From: an uncultured Burkholderiales bacterium
GTDB lineage: Bacteria; Pseudomonadota; Gammaproteobacteria; Burkholderiales; Burkholderiaceae_C
DNA: 51,121 nucleotides
Assembly (NCBI GenBank): GCA_903861115.1
Contig: CAIOTD010000093.1
Coordinates: 1-51,121 of the forward strand
Direction of reading: 5' to 3'
Shown here: in pieces, positions 1 to 8,344 of the stretch
Numbering within the stretch: position 1 is the stretch's first letter
Layout of the letters: every line of letters starts with the position of its first letter
Notes under the pieces: model-generated
What the model was told of the DNA's origin: nothing
The model's database searches: none
Seen by the model: only the letters and a program-made list of their open reading frames with translations
Translations under genes and position numbers: made by a program

Positions 1-246
1 CCCGTGCTCTTCTTTCTTGGCGCCGTGCTCTTCCTTGGGAGCGCCGTGTTCCTCTTTCTTGGCGCCGTGCTCTTCCTTGGGAGCGCCGTGCTCTTCTTTT
101 TTCGGCTCCTCGTGACCCGAGTTGGCCAAAGCTGCAAGAGGCAGGGTCAAAAGGTTTGCACACACCAAGCTCAGACCCAAGAGCCACAGGCTCGGGTTCA
201 TTGGGCGCTTTAGCTTTCGAAGGTGGGTTGAGGTTTGAGCGTTCAT
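1..246 (-). CDS. Secreted Lys/Glu/His/Gly-repeat protein, C-terminus cut by window edge
   Basis: Reading leftward from the ATG at 246, 82 codons stay open to the window edge, so this is the 5' part of a longer gene. The product begins with a basic stretch (LRKLKRP), then a hydrophobic segment (about residues 19-40) ending in PLAALA, which looks like a Sec signal peptide. The mature part starts NSGHEEPKKEEHG and becomes a tandem repeat alternating EEHGAPK and EEHGAKK. Such a charged, His-rich chain is probably disordered and could bind metal, but that is inference. A shorter start at the Met at residue 16 is possible. The neighbour at 382-1089 is on the same strand and may be co-transcribed. 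No family was recognised. Confidence 0.6.
   Translation of the reverse strand, partial: MNAQTSTHLRKLKRPMNPSLWLLGLSLVCANLLTLPLAALANSGHEEPKKEEHGAPKEEHGAKKEEHGAPKEEHGAKKEEHG
4..87. repeat. In-frame tandem repeat, 21-bp units in 42-bp pairs
   Basis: Four 21-bp units starting at 4, 25, 46 and 67 alternate between two versions, so the real period is 42 bp. Units 2 and 4 are identical; units 1 and 3 differ at two positions. The repeat lies within the edge-truncated secreted protein and encodes EEHGAPK/EEHGAKK. It may continue beyond the left edge. Confidence 0.8.
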
Positions 247-381
247 AATGCGATGTGATTCAAGATGATTCGACCGCTTGGCCAAAGTCTTGAATGCGCC
301 AAGTAAAAGGAGGGGGTGCGCTCTTAAGGCGAGACATCAAGACGCCTTTGGATGTGTGCCCTGACAAGTGTGAGAAGTCGC

Positions 382-1089
382 TCAATCCACGGTGTAGCAC
401 GTGGTGTCTGGATAAAGTTTGCCTTTGGAGGTGACGCATTGTTGGGAAATGAGTTTTCGGTTCAAATCTGATAGAAAGTAGCTGCGGTAGACATTGTCCT
501 CTCTTGGCAGCAAACTCACACTGCGAAAAATCGTGCACCGATCATCCCGAACACAGTCGTTCATTTGCCGAGTGCTTGCATAGAGTTGAACGTTGATGCG
601 CCCAGCGGTCAAACTTTTTGGCGTTCCGATGCTCACCACGCACGCTTGTCCATTGACCATGGGCAGCTCGACGAGTTCATTGAAATAGTTCATCTCTGCC
701 GTCAAGAGTTCTTGAAACCATGCGCCAAGCACGCCTTGGCAATCGTAGAACGTGAAGCGGTCGTTTTCATAAACGGGCTCGGTCAAGGGCTTGAGCTTGG
801 AGTCCAACCTGAGCATGGGCTCTTTGCCCGACCTGGGGGGCTTGTGCTTGAGTGACAAGGTGGGCTCGACACCAAAGGGCTTGTTTGAAAGCATGGAGCC
901 CGTGCTCGAAGAGCTCCCAGGCGTCGACTGTTTGCTGCCAGAGGATTTGGCCGCGGTGTCCTCGTCCTTGCCCTCAGCGCTCTTTTTGACGGGGTAGGGC
1001 TTGTATTTGGGCTCGGGTTTTTCCTCCGACCAACAAAGACCGGTTTGAATGAGCCCTAAAAAGGCCAATAGAAAAATAAAGGTTCTCAT
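382..1089 (-). CDS. Secreted six-cysteine protein of unknown function
   Basis: This 235-residue protein has a clear N-terminal signal peptide (MRTFIFLLAFLGLIQTGLCW). A low-complexity, probably disordered region follows, rich in Lys, Pro and Ser (about residues 22-95). The compact C-terminal part (about 105-235) contains six cysteines, in the contexts YDCQG, GQACV, NDCVR, DRCTI, QQCVT and TTCYT. An even number of Cys in an exported protein fits three disulfides in the periplasm. Start is the ATG at 1089. It lies 135 bp upstream of the repeat protein on the same strand. I do not recognise a family, and the role is unknown. Confidence 0.65.
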   Translation of the reverse strand: MRTFIFLLAFLGLIQTGLCWSEEKPEPKYKPYPVKKSAEGKDEDTAAKSSGSKQSTPGSSSSTGSMLSNKPFGVEPTLSLKHKPPRSGKEPMLRLDSKLKPLTEPVYENDRFTFYDCQGVLGAWFQELLTAEMNYFNELVELPMVNGQACVVSIGTPKSLTAGRINVQLYASTRQMNDCVRDDRCTIFRSVSLLPREDNVYRSYFLSDLNRKLISQQCVTSKGKLYPDTTCYTVD

Positions 1090-1262
1090 GCGCTAAGGAT
1101 TAGGGTCTTTGGAGTCGATACAATGGAAATGCAAAGCGGTTTGTGCATGGCGAAGGTTTCAGTCTCGTACTTTATCAGTAAGGCGTGACAGAGGTCAAAG
1201 TATTTTGCGCTTTGCACAACAGTTCAAGGCTCTCAACTGGTGCTCTTGTCACCTTCATTGTA

Positions 1263-2555
1263 ATGATTAAGCAACTCTTGGCTCAACGAAACTTCTTTAA
1301 CCCCTGGTCTTGGGTCCTTGGCGCTAGCTTGAGCGTGCTTGTCGTGGCCTGTGGCTCAGGCAAAGGCACGCCAGAGTCCAATGTTGTGGTGCCCGCGCCC
1401 ACCGATCCAAACGTCATTTTGCCTGTGGTGGTCAATGCGCCGCCCTCATCGGTGTTTTCAACGTCCTACGAGTACAAGCAAGACGCCAGAAAACTCTTGG
1501 TGCCTTCTTTGAATGTGGCCAGCATTTTGGGCGTGCCAGTGAGCGATCTGGACACGAGAAATGCCATCACCTTTGGGGACTTCTTTAGGGAAGGGGTGGG
1601 GCAATTCTCAGCATTTGTGATGGTCAACTCCTCCGCTGGCTTGGCCAGTGCGCACTTCTTTCATCTGGAGTCGGGTCAGTGGGTGGACAGAACGGCGCTG
1701 GTCTTGAAGGACACCGTGGGATGCCAAGAGGCCACCTTTGCCATCACGGCCGATTTCAATGGTGACCAACGCCACGACGTGATGGTCACGTGCAAGGGCA
1801 GTGTAGCGAGCGGCAAAGAGAGTCAATTGCTCTACTTGAGCGATGCAAAAACGGGGGCCTATCAGAAAATCACCTTGCACGACAAATCCATGACCCCCTA
1901 TCAATTCAAGGCCTATCAGGCCTCCGCTGCAGATTTGAATGGCGACGGCTTGATGGATTTGGTTGTGGTCGACCCCACGCAACCCCCGATCGTGCTGTTG
2001 GCCAACAAGAGCTTACTCACCAATGAGCGCTCTTTTGATTTGGCACCCACACGCATCATCGACAGCGCACAAAATGCGATGATTCCCACGCAACTCCATG
2101 GCGTACAGATCATTCCCTCTGCCACCAAGCGCTTGGATTTGTTTTTGATGGGCAGTTTAAGCAATGGGCGACCCTCGGTCTGGATCAAGGGCTCACCCGA
2201 CACGGTCATCTCCAACCCGCAAGCGGGCACCTTCTTTTATGCCAACAGCAGCTATGCGTTGTTGTTTCCCATCACCTCGATGGAGAGTTATGACGTGTTT
2301 TATGAGGCGGGTTTTTTCTACCTCAATTTGCAAGACCCCACGCAGACCATGATGCGTGTGGCCAAAATCTCAGAAGCCACTTGGGGCGAGGTGATCCCTT
2401 CCATGATGGTGGCGGTCAAAAACAGCGACGGCGTGAGCGCACAGTTCTTAAGAAACAGTGCTGGGAGCATTGTGGTCATGGACGCCAACTGTGATCCACA
2501 AAGCGTTGCGGTGCTCAAGAACATCTACAGCCGTTGTGCACTCTTGGTGAAGTAG
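1263..2555 (+). CDS. Lipoprotein with FG-GAP/VCBS-type repeats
   Basis: The frame is open from 1185, but the ATG at 1263 puts a lipoprotein signal directly at the N-terminus: a basic/hydrophobic stretch (WSWVLGASLSVLVVAC) with lipobox VVAC followed by GSGKG. The mature protein would be lipid-anchored. Two calcium-loop motifs, DFNGDQRHD and DLNGDGLMD, are spaced as in FG-GAP/VCBS beta-propeller repeats, which usually serve surface binding. The length from this start is 430 residues. No enzyme motif was seen, so the binding partner is unknown. It stands alone on the plus strand between two minus-strand groups. Confidence 0.7.
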   Translation: MIKQLLAQRNFFNPWSWVLGASLSVLVVACGSGKGTPESNVVVPAPTDPNVILPVVVNAPPSSVFSTSYEYKQDARKLLVPSLNVASILGVPVSDLDTRNAITFGDFFREGVGQFSAFVMVNSSAGLASAHFFHLESGQWVDRTALVLKDTVGCQEATFAITADFNGDQRHDVMVTCKGSVASGKESQLLYLSDAKTGAYQKITLHDKSMTPYQFKAYQASAADLNGDGLMDLVVVDPTQPPIVLLANKSLLTNERSFDLAPTRIIDSAQNAMIPTQLHGVQIIPSATKRLDLFLMGSLSNGRPSVWIKGSPDTVISNPQAGTFFYANSSYALLFPITSMESYDVFYEAGFFYLNLQDPTQTMMRVAKISEATWGEVIPSMMVAVKNSDGVSAQFLRNSAGSIVVMDANCDPQSVAVLKNIYSRCALLVK

Positions 2556-2717
2556 CAAGCCTTGTAGGGCATGATAAAGATGTGTTGATTTGAATAACAA
2601 CAAGCCATCACCATTGAATCAACAGGCTCTAAACATGAGGCTCACTGGACTTCTCGAGCCCTCAAGCCTTGGCGCACACGCTCTAAAACTTGTCTTTGGC
2701 CATTCAACACAAACCGT

Positions 2718-3422
2718 TCAACGCTTTTGGTACTGCGCTTGCCCAAAGAGCATTTCTTTTGATTTGTCATCGTGCACGGGTTTTCTAAGACTGGCCAATA
2801 CGCCAACCCCTCTTTGAACCGCAGGGCGTTGGTCGATCAAATCAAACCAGGCTTTGAGGGTGGGGAAGTCCGCCCAGTCAATGCCTTGATTTTGCCAACT
2901 TCTTAGCCAAGGGTAGACGGCCATGTCGGCGATGGAGTATTTGGCGCCTCCAAGGAAAGCGCTCGTTTGCAGTCGCTTGTCCATCACGTTGTAAATGCGC
3001 TTGGCCTCTTGGGTGTAGCGTTGGATGGCGTAATCAATTTTTTCAGGTGCATAGATCCTGAAATGATGCGCTTGACCTAGCATGGGGCCGACGCCGCCCA
3101 TTTGAAACATCAACCATTGCAGCACTTCAAATTTGGCGCGGTCTGATTTGGGGAGAAACTTGCCGTACTTGGCGGCCAAGTAAAGCAAAATGGCACCCGA
3201 CTCAAAGAGGTGAATGGGTTTGCCATCCGGCCCATGGGGATCCACCAAAGCGGGAATCTTGTTGTTGGGGCTGATTTTTAGGAACTCGGGGGTGAATTGA
3301 TCCCCCGTGCCAATGTTGATGGGAATGGCTTGCCAGTCTCGTCCAAGTTTCAAGCCGCATTCTTCGAGCATGATGTGAACTTTGTGACCGTTTGGGGTGG
3401 GCCATGTATAGACGTCGATCAT
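2718..3422 (-). CDS. yfcG: YfcG/YghU-like glutathione transferase (disulfide reductase type)
   Basis: This 234-residue protein has a thioredoxin-fold N-terminal domain (about 1-85) opening MIDVYTWPTPNGHKVHIMLE, close to E. coli YfcG. The glutathione-site signatures SPNNKIPALVD and FESGAILLYLA are present. The helical C-terminal domain has GPMLGQAHHF and NYSIADMA-type motifs (here KYSIADMAVYPW). YfcG-type enzymes use glutathione to reduce disulfides rather than to conjugate xenobiotics, and the conserved Thr-Pro-Asn at the start replaces the usual Tyr/Ser/Cys. The protein is cytoplasmic. It is the last gene of a likely minus-strand operon with the phosphotransferase, enoyl-CoA hydratase and hydroxyacyl-CoA dehydrogenase genes, 52 bp after the previous stop. 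The family call is firm; the exact substrate is not known. Confidence 0.88.
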   Translation of the reverse strand: MIDVYTWPTPNGHKVHIMLEECGLKLGRDWQAIPINIGTGDQFTPEFLKISPNNKIPALVDPHGPDGKPIHLFESGAILLYLAAKYGKFLPKSDRAKFEVLQWLMFQMGGVGPMLGQAHHFRIYAPEKIDYAIQRYTQEAKRIYNVMDKRLQTSAFLGGAKYSIADMAVYPWLRSWQNQGIDWADFPTLKAWFDLIDQRPAVQRGVGVLASLRKPVHDDKSKEMLFGQAQYQKR

Positions 3423-3474
3423 TTTGAAGAACCTTTAAAAAAACAATTGAACCGTTGAAAAAATCTGTCGAGGC

Positions 3475-4560
3475 TCAACACATTTGCGCGTACTTCCAGG
3501 CCAGTTCGGCCATGGGCCTGGCGCGCTCGCCAGCGGTTTGTGCTTGCACACTGGAGGCGGTCCCGATTTGAGCGCGCTTGGCAATGCCTTGCAAGATGGC
3601 GGCCATTCGAAACATATTGTAGGACAGAAAAAATGCCCAGTCGGCCTGGAGCTGCAAGGGGCTTTGGCTGCCTGTTTGATCGCAATACCACTGGATGTAC
3701 TCACCTTCTAGCGGGATGCCCAGGGCCTTCAAATCAAAGCCCAAGATGCCTCTGAAGCGCTCGGGCGTGACGTGCCAAGACATGCAGTGATAACTGAAGT
3801 CGGCCAAGGGGTGGCCCAAGGTGGAGAGCTCCCAGTCCAAAACGGCCAAGATGCGTTCGCCTGGCTCATCAAAGATCAAGTTATCAAGCCGGTAGTCGCC
3901 GTGCACCAGGCACATCTTGCCATCTTGCGCCGAGGCGGGCATGTTCTTGGGGAGCCACTCAATGAGGCGTTGCATCTCAGGGATGGGCTCGGTCTCGGAG
4001 GCCACATATTGCTGACTCCAACGTGAAATTTGACGCTCAAAATAATTGCCCGCCCGGCCAAAATCGCCCAAGCCCGTGGCGTGCACATCGACTTTGTGCA
4101 GGGCCGCGATCACTTCGTTCATGCGTTGGTAGACACGGCGACGCTTGGGCGCTTGCAGCTGGGGCAAAGACTGGTCCCAAAACACTCGGCCTTGGACCAT
4201 CTCCATGATAAAGAAGGCGCGACCGGTGATGCTCTCGTCACTGCACAAGGCCAGCATGCGTGCCACGGGAACGGCGCTGCCTTGCAAGGCCTTCATGACC
4301 CGAAACTCACGCTCGATGGCATGTGCCGAGGGCAGCAGTTGGGCCACAGGGGCCGGTTTTGATCGCATCACATATTGATGCGTTGGGGTGTGCAGGAGAT
4401 AGGTCGGGTTGGATTGGCCGCCTTTGAACATGCGTGCGCTCAAGGGCCCCTTAAAGCCCTCAAGGTGAACCTCTAGCCATTGGCTCAAGGCGTGCACATT
4501 GAATTGATGCTGTGCGGGGATGTCTTGAGTGCCTGAGAAATTTTGCTCAATTTGACGCAT
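3475..4560 (-). CDS. ACAD10/11-like phosphotransferase (APH family)
   Basis: This 361-residue protein has the aminoglycoside-phosphotransferase/choline-kinase fold. An N-terminal nucleotide-binding lobe (FKGGQSNPTYLL, YVMRSKP) is followed by the catalytic HGDYRLDNLIFD loop (about residue 222) and the metal-binding DWELSTLGHPLADF segment. This is the branch related to the kinase domain of ACAD10/11, which phosphorylates 4-hydroxyacyl-CoA so that it can enter beta-oxidation. That role is inferred from family and context, since a hydroxyacyl-CoA dehydrogenase and an enoyl-CoA hydratase lie directly upstream. True antibiotic resistance is unlikely. The start ATG at 4560 is 45 bp after the enoyl-CoA hydratase stop. 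Confidence 0.85.
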   Translation of the reverse strand: MRQIEQNFSGTQDIPAQHQFNVHALSQWLEVHLEGFKGPLSARMFKGGQSNPTYLLHTPTHQYVMRSKPAPVAQLLPSAHAIEREFRVMKALQGSAVPVARMLALCSDESITGRAFFIMEMVQGRVFWDQSLPQLQAPKRRRVYQRMNEVIAALHKVDVHATGLGDFGRAGNYFERQISRWSQQYVASETEPIPEMQRLIEWLPKNMPASAQDGKMCLVHGDYRLDNLIFDEPGERILAVLDWELSTLGHPLADFSYHCMSWHVTPERFRGILGFDLKALGIPLEGEYIQWYCDQTGSQSPLQLQADWAFFLSYNMFRMAAILQGIAKRAQIGTASSVQAQTAGERARPMAELAWKYAQMC

Positions 4561-4605
4561 GGTGTGTGGGCTTGTTTGAAGGCAAAAACGTGCGCAGAGG
4601 GTGCT

Positions 4606-5388
4606 CTAGGGGTAATGGGCCTCTTTTTTTTGTACAAAGGCGTCCAAGCCGATTTGGGCATTGGGGTGATAGAGGTTGTCGACAAAGGCCGTTTTCTCCA
4701 TGGCCATGTGCTGTGCAAGCGTTTGATCGGGGGCTTGGTTCAAGAGCTGTTTGATGCTCAGCAAGGCATTGGGGGCTTTTTGGTTGAGTTTTTCACACAG
4801 CGCCAAGCTCTGTTTGAAACTTTGCCCACTCGCCGCCAGCTCATTGATGAGGCCCAATTGGTGAAGTCTGGGGGCATCGATTTTGCCACCGAGCATGAGG
4901 ATTTCTGAGCACAAGGCTTTGGGCAACTGTTTGGCCAAGTGCCAGCTGCCGCCCCCATCGGGCGACAGGGCGATGTTCACATAGGCCATCACGAACACAC
5001 TGTTGTGTGCGCTGATCAAAAAATCACAGGCCAACGCAATGGAGAAGCCTGCCCCAGCTGCCGCACCTTCCACACAGGCCACGACGGGCTTGGAGCACGT
5101 GCGAATGCTCTCCACCCAAGACGCCAAGACATCCAAGTGGGCCTCTTGGGTGTGAGGTGGCAAAGAGCGCTGCTCGAGCAAGCGGTTGATGTTGCCCCCA
5201 GCACAAAAGTGTTCCCCTTCACCTTGAAGGATCACGCTTCGAATGCGATCATTGGCATCGGCTTGTGTGATGGCTTCAACCCCTGCCGCGTAGATTTCGG
5301 GCGTCATGGCGTTTCTTGCCAAGGGGTTGGACAAGGTGAGGACCATGGTTTGACCCACGGTGGTGCTTTTGAGTTGTGCGCTGCTCAT
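4606..5388 (-). CDS. Enoyl-CoA hydratase/isomerase (crotonase family, PaaG-like)
   Basis: This 260-residue crotonase-fold protein carries the oxyanion-hole elements FCAGGNI and GAAAGAGFSIALACD. The segment SPDGGGSW has Asp where classical hydratases often carry the catalytic Glu, as in PaaG-like isomerases. It therefore may isomerise or hydrate a ring-cleavage or unusual enoyl-CoA rather than a plain fatty acyl chain; this is inference. It follows the 3-hydroxyacyl-CoA dehydrogenase gene by 4 bp, so the two are very probably translated together and catalyse consecutive steps. The ATG at 5388 is used. The protein is cytoplasmic. Confidence 0.88.
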   Translation of the reverse strand: MSSAQLKSTTVGQTMVLTLSNPLARNAMTPEIYAAGVEAITQADANDRIRSVILQGEGEHFCAGGNINRLLEQRSLPPHTQEAHLDVLASWVESIRTCSKPVVACVEGAAAGAGFSIALACDFLISAHNSVFVMAYVNIALSPDGGGSWHLAKQLPKALCSEILMLGGKIDAPRLHQLGLINELAASGQSFKQSLALCEKLNQKAPNALLSIKQLLNQAPDQTLAQHMAMEKTAFVDNLYHPNAQIGLDAFVQKKEAHYP

Positions 5389-5392
5389 GGTC

Positions 5393-6928
5393 TTAGGCCT
5401 CGACGTGCAGGAGACTCAAACCCAAGGCGCCTCTGCGCCTGAGCCAAGGGCTGGGCCGGTATCTCGGATCGGCGTAAACCGTTTGAAGATTAAAGAGCAC
5501 TTCAAGGATGTTCTCAGCCCCCAAGTGGTTGCCCAGGCCCAAGGGCCCTTTGGGATAGCCCAATCCCAATTTCACGGCCAAGTCCAAGTCTTGAGGCGTG
5601 CATATTTGTTGCTGACAAATGTCGCTTGCAATGTTGACAATGCAGGCCACGACCCGTTGCGTGACAAATCCGCCCGAGTCACGAATGACACTCAGCGCTT
5701 TGCCGTCCAGGGTAAAAATCACTTGCGCGGCTTTTTTGATGTCTTGTCTCAAAGCTGGGTTGGTGGCAATCACGCGCCGTTTGGTTTCTTGGTCATCAAA
5801 GAGCATATCGATGCCAATGGTTCTGGCCGGGTCGAGCCTCTCCAAGATACAGGCCGTGGTGACATCAAAGCCCAAGGGGGCCACCAAACAAAGCGCATTG
5901 GGGCTGGGTTGGGAGGCCGTTTCAATGTTGACCCCCAAGTCTTTGAGCATTTGGAACAAAGGCGCGCGCCTAGCGGCTCTGGCAGAGATCCAAACTGGGG
6001 GCAAGCTCTCTAAGGGGATGTCTTGCAGGCTCGGGTGTACGTCCTCATCGGGGATCACGCACACACCCTCTTTGTATTTGTAAAACCCCTCGCCCACTTT
6101 TTTGCCCACGACGCCCGCGGCCAATCTTTGTGCCGTGATGTAGTTGGGTCGGTATCTGGGTTCTTGGTAGTACTGGTTATAGATCGACTCCATCACGGGG
6201 TGTGAGACATCCAAGGCGGTCAGGTCAAAGAGTTCAAAGGGGCCCAGTTTAAAACCCACTTGATCTTTCAAAATGCGGTCAATGGTGGCAAAGTCACTGA
6301 CCCCTTCTGAGACCACGCGCAAGGCCTCTGTGCCATAGGCTCGCCCCGCATGGTTGACCACAAAACCGGGTGTGTCTTCGGCAATGATCGGTGTGTGGCC
6401 AAAGGCTTTGGTGAACGCGCACAACTTCTCCAGCACCACGGCGTCACTCTTTAAGGCACGCACGACTTCCACCACCTTCATGAGCGGCACGGGGTTGAAG
6501 AAGTGAAAGCCCGCAAAACGCTCGGGGTGTTTGAGCACTTTGGCAATCGAGGTGATGCTCAACGAGGAGGTGTTGCTGGTCAAGACACAGTCCACACTCA
6601 CCAAGGCCTCCAGTTGAGCAAAGAGTTCTTGTTTGACATTCAAGAGCTCGACAACGGCTTCAACGATCAACTCACAGTGTTGAAGTTCACTGAGTTGAGT
6701 GACGGGTTGAAGGCATGCAGAGTATGCATTGAATTGCGAGAGGTTGATCTTTTCTTTGGAGAGCAATTTTTGCCATTGCGCCTCGATGCTCTTTTTGGCT
6801 TCCAAGGCGGCTTGCGCGTTCACATCGAAGAGGAGGACTTGAGCGCCCGTTTGGGCGGCAAGCTGCGCAATGCCTCGACCCATGGCGCCAGTGCCCACGA
6901 TGCCGACTGTGTTGAATAGGGTGGTCAT
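5393..6928 (-). CDS. 3-hydroxyacyl-CoA dehydrogenase (PaaH/PaaC-like)
   Basis: The 511-residue length matches the PaaH/PaaC (3-hydroxyadipyl-CoA dehydrogenase) group, which has a duplicated C-terminal domain. The NAD-binding Rossmann motif GIVGTGAMGRGIAQ is at residues ~9-22. SNTSSLSIT and GFHFFNPVPLMKVVE, which includes the catalytic His, follow. The first 3HCDH C-terminal domain is at ~185-290 and a second, including LGYPKGPLGLGNHLG, is at ~400-511. The enzyme oxidises an L-3-hydroxyacyl-CoA to the 3-ketoacyl-CoA with NAD. Paired with the adjacent hydratase it would form part of phenylacetate, dicarboxylate or fatty-acid catabolism; no other paa genes are visible, so the pathway is open. 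Confidence 0.87.
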   Translation of the reverse strand: MTTLFNTVGIVGTGAMGRGIAQLAAQTGAQVLLFDVNAQAALEAKKSIEAQWQKLLSKEKINLSQFNAYSACLQPVTQLSELQHCELIVEAVVELLNVKQELFAQLEALVSVDCVLTSNTSSLSITSIAKVLKHPERFAGFHFFNPVPLMKVVEVVRALKSDAVVLEKLCAFTKAFGHTPIIAEDTPGFVVNHAGRAYGTEALRVVSEGVSDFATIDRILKDQVGFKLGPFELFDLTALDVSHPVMESIYNQYYQEPRYRPNYITAQRLAAGVVGKKVGEGFYKYKEGVCVIPDEDVHPSLQDIPLESLPPVWISARAARRAPLFQMLKDLGVNIETASQPSPNALCLVAPLGFDVTTACILERLDPARTIGIDMLFDDQETKRRVIATNPALRQDIKKAAQVIFTLDGKALSVIRDSGGFVTQRVVACIVNIASDICQQQICTPQDLDLAVKLGLGYPKGPLGLGNHLGAENILEVLFNLQTVYADPRYRPSPWLRRRGALGLSLLHVEA

Positions 6929-7032
6929 GTCTTGTGAATGGTCATCAAATAGACGATCATTCTAAGCGCCTTATTGGCGCTCACCGAGACAAGCCGCAGT
7001 GGCTGGGGGGCCGTTGTGTCAAGTCCAGGACC

Positions 7033-8025
7033 TCAAAGCGGTTGGATGCCCGCCGATTTAACCGCCTCTTTGGTTCTCAAGTACTCCGCTTGCAAGAGGG
7101 TCTTGGCCTCTTCGGAGCTGGTGCCCTTGATTTCTACACCCAGCTCTTTGAGCGTGGAGAGAACGTTTGGACTTTTTAAGATGGATTTGATTTCTAGAGA
7201 GATTTTGTTGATGATGTCGCTAGGGGTATTGGCCGGTGCGAACAAAGAAAACTGTGGGCCAGAGACAATGCCAGACAGACCCGCTTCGGCAAAGGTGGGG
7301 ACCTCTGGCAAGACGTCCAGTCGTTTCTCGGACGCCACTGCAATGGCCATCAACTCTTTTGATTTGATGCGGGGAATGGCGTTGATCGAGTCCGCAAACA
7401 TCATGTCCACGCGGCCCGTTTCTACATCGGTGAGCATGGGTGGAAAGCCCTTGTAAGGAACATGAAGCAGTTTGGTGCCGGCCATCATGTCAATCATGGC
7501 GCCGGTGATGTGCCCTGTGGTGCCTTGGCCCTGAGAGGCAAAGCTTACTTTGTTGGGGGCAGATTTGGCCAGCGCCAACAACTCCGTCACGGTTTTAAAC
7601 GGCACGCCTGGGTAGGCGATCAGCACATTGGGTGCAATGGTCACCAAAGAAATGGGGATGAGTGCGGTGAGGGGGTCGTAGGGCAGTTGTTTGCTGAGAA
7701 AGGGGGCGGCGGTGATGGGGGCTTGAACGCTAAAGAGCAAGGTGTAACCATCGGGGATCGATTTGGCCACAAAGTCTGTGCCAATCACCCCACCGGCGCC
7801 AGCGCGGGCTTCGACGACAAAGGCTTGTTTGAAGCGAAGGCTTAAATTGTCGGCGACGATTCTGGCCATTTGATCGAGTGCGCCACCGCTTAAAAAGGGA
7901 ATGACCACTCTCACTGGCCGGTTGGGATAGGGGCTTTGAGCCCAAGTGTTCAGCGCCAACAATGAAAAAAAGAACAGCAAGCCAAGCAGAGACATTCTGG
8001 GTTTGTGAAAACATGGATGAGTCAT
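7033..8025 (-). CDS. Bug-family (TctC-like) periplasmic solute-binding protein
   Basis: This 330-residue protein has a signal peptide (hydrophobic MSLLGLLFFFSLLALNTWAQ). The mature start is PYPNRPVRVVIPFLSGGALDQMAR, the hallmark of Bug receptors of tripartite tricarboxylate transporters that are hugely expanded in Burkholderiales. GAGGVIGTDFVAKSIPDGYTLL is also typical. It would bind a carboxylate in the periplasm, but the ligand cannot be read from the sequence. The first ATG (8025) leaves ten residues before the hydrophobic core; the internal ATG at 7995 is an alternative. It lies upstream of the acyl-CoA cluster on the same strand (104 bp gap), and no TctA/TctB membrane genes are adjacent, which is common for Bug proteins. 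Confidence 0.9.
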   Translation of the reverse strand: MTHPCFHKPRMSLLGLLFFFSLLALNTWAQSPYPNRPVRVVIPFLSGGALDQMARIVADNLSLRFKQAFVVEARAGAGGVIGTDFVAKSIPDGYTLLFSVQAPITAAPFLSKQLPYDPLTALIPISLVTIAPNVLIAYPGVPFKTVTELLALAKSAPNKVSFASQGQGTTGHITGAMIDMMAGTKLLHVPYKGFPPMLTDVETGRVDMMFADSINAIPRIKSKELMAIAVASEKRLDVLPEVPTFAEAGLSGIVSGPQFSLFAPANTPSDIINKISLEIKSILKSPNVLSTLKELGVEIKGTSSEEAKTLLQAEYLRTKEAVKSAGIQPL

Positions 8026-8344
8026 TGGGAGGGAGACCTTTATGCGCTTGAATCAAAGAGGGAAGTTTTACAAGTGGTGCAACCATATTGGTTTTGACCG
8101 CATTGTTCAAGCAGGGTTTTCCTGTTTTTGGGGCGCATCTAGGGCACAACCCTGAGCTGGCCATGGTCTTGGGGCTCTCGCAAGCGTGCGCGCTCGCCTG
8201 CGTCTTTCGCGCTGTTTGGGCCTCGAAGGTGCGGGAACCCTTTAAGCCACTGGCACGGGGCTCAAGGGGGACATGTCCAGGCGAGGAGTTCGCGCGGTGT
8301 TTGAGGTTTGTATCAAGGCCCGGGTGGGCTTTTCTTGATACAGC
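8026..8344. other. Intergenic region upstream of the Bug-protein gene
   Basis: This 319-bp stretch lies between two minus-strand genes. Short open frames on both strands show no recognisable protein. Its left part should hold the promoter of the Bug-protein gene and contains an operator-like double palindrome at 8075-8092. I see nothing else in the rest. Confidence 0.5.
8075..8092. promoter_or_regulatory. Operator-like palindromes TGGT-N3-ACCA / ACCA-N3-TGGT
   Basis: TGGTGCAACCA (8075-8085) has the arms of FadR/GntR-subfamily operators. It overlaps ACCATATTGGT (8082-8092), the same arms inverted. The site lies 50 bp upstream of the start of the Bug protein, where a repressor would cover the promoter. 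Which regulator binds is unknown; none is encoded next to it. Confidence 0.4.

Noticed and set aside
3475-4560. Aminoglycoside resistance gene
   Set aside because: The APH fold is present, but sequence features and the acyl-CoA neighbours fit the ACAD10/11-like group.
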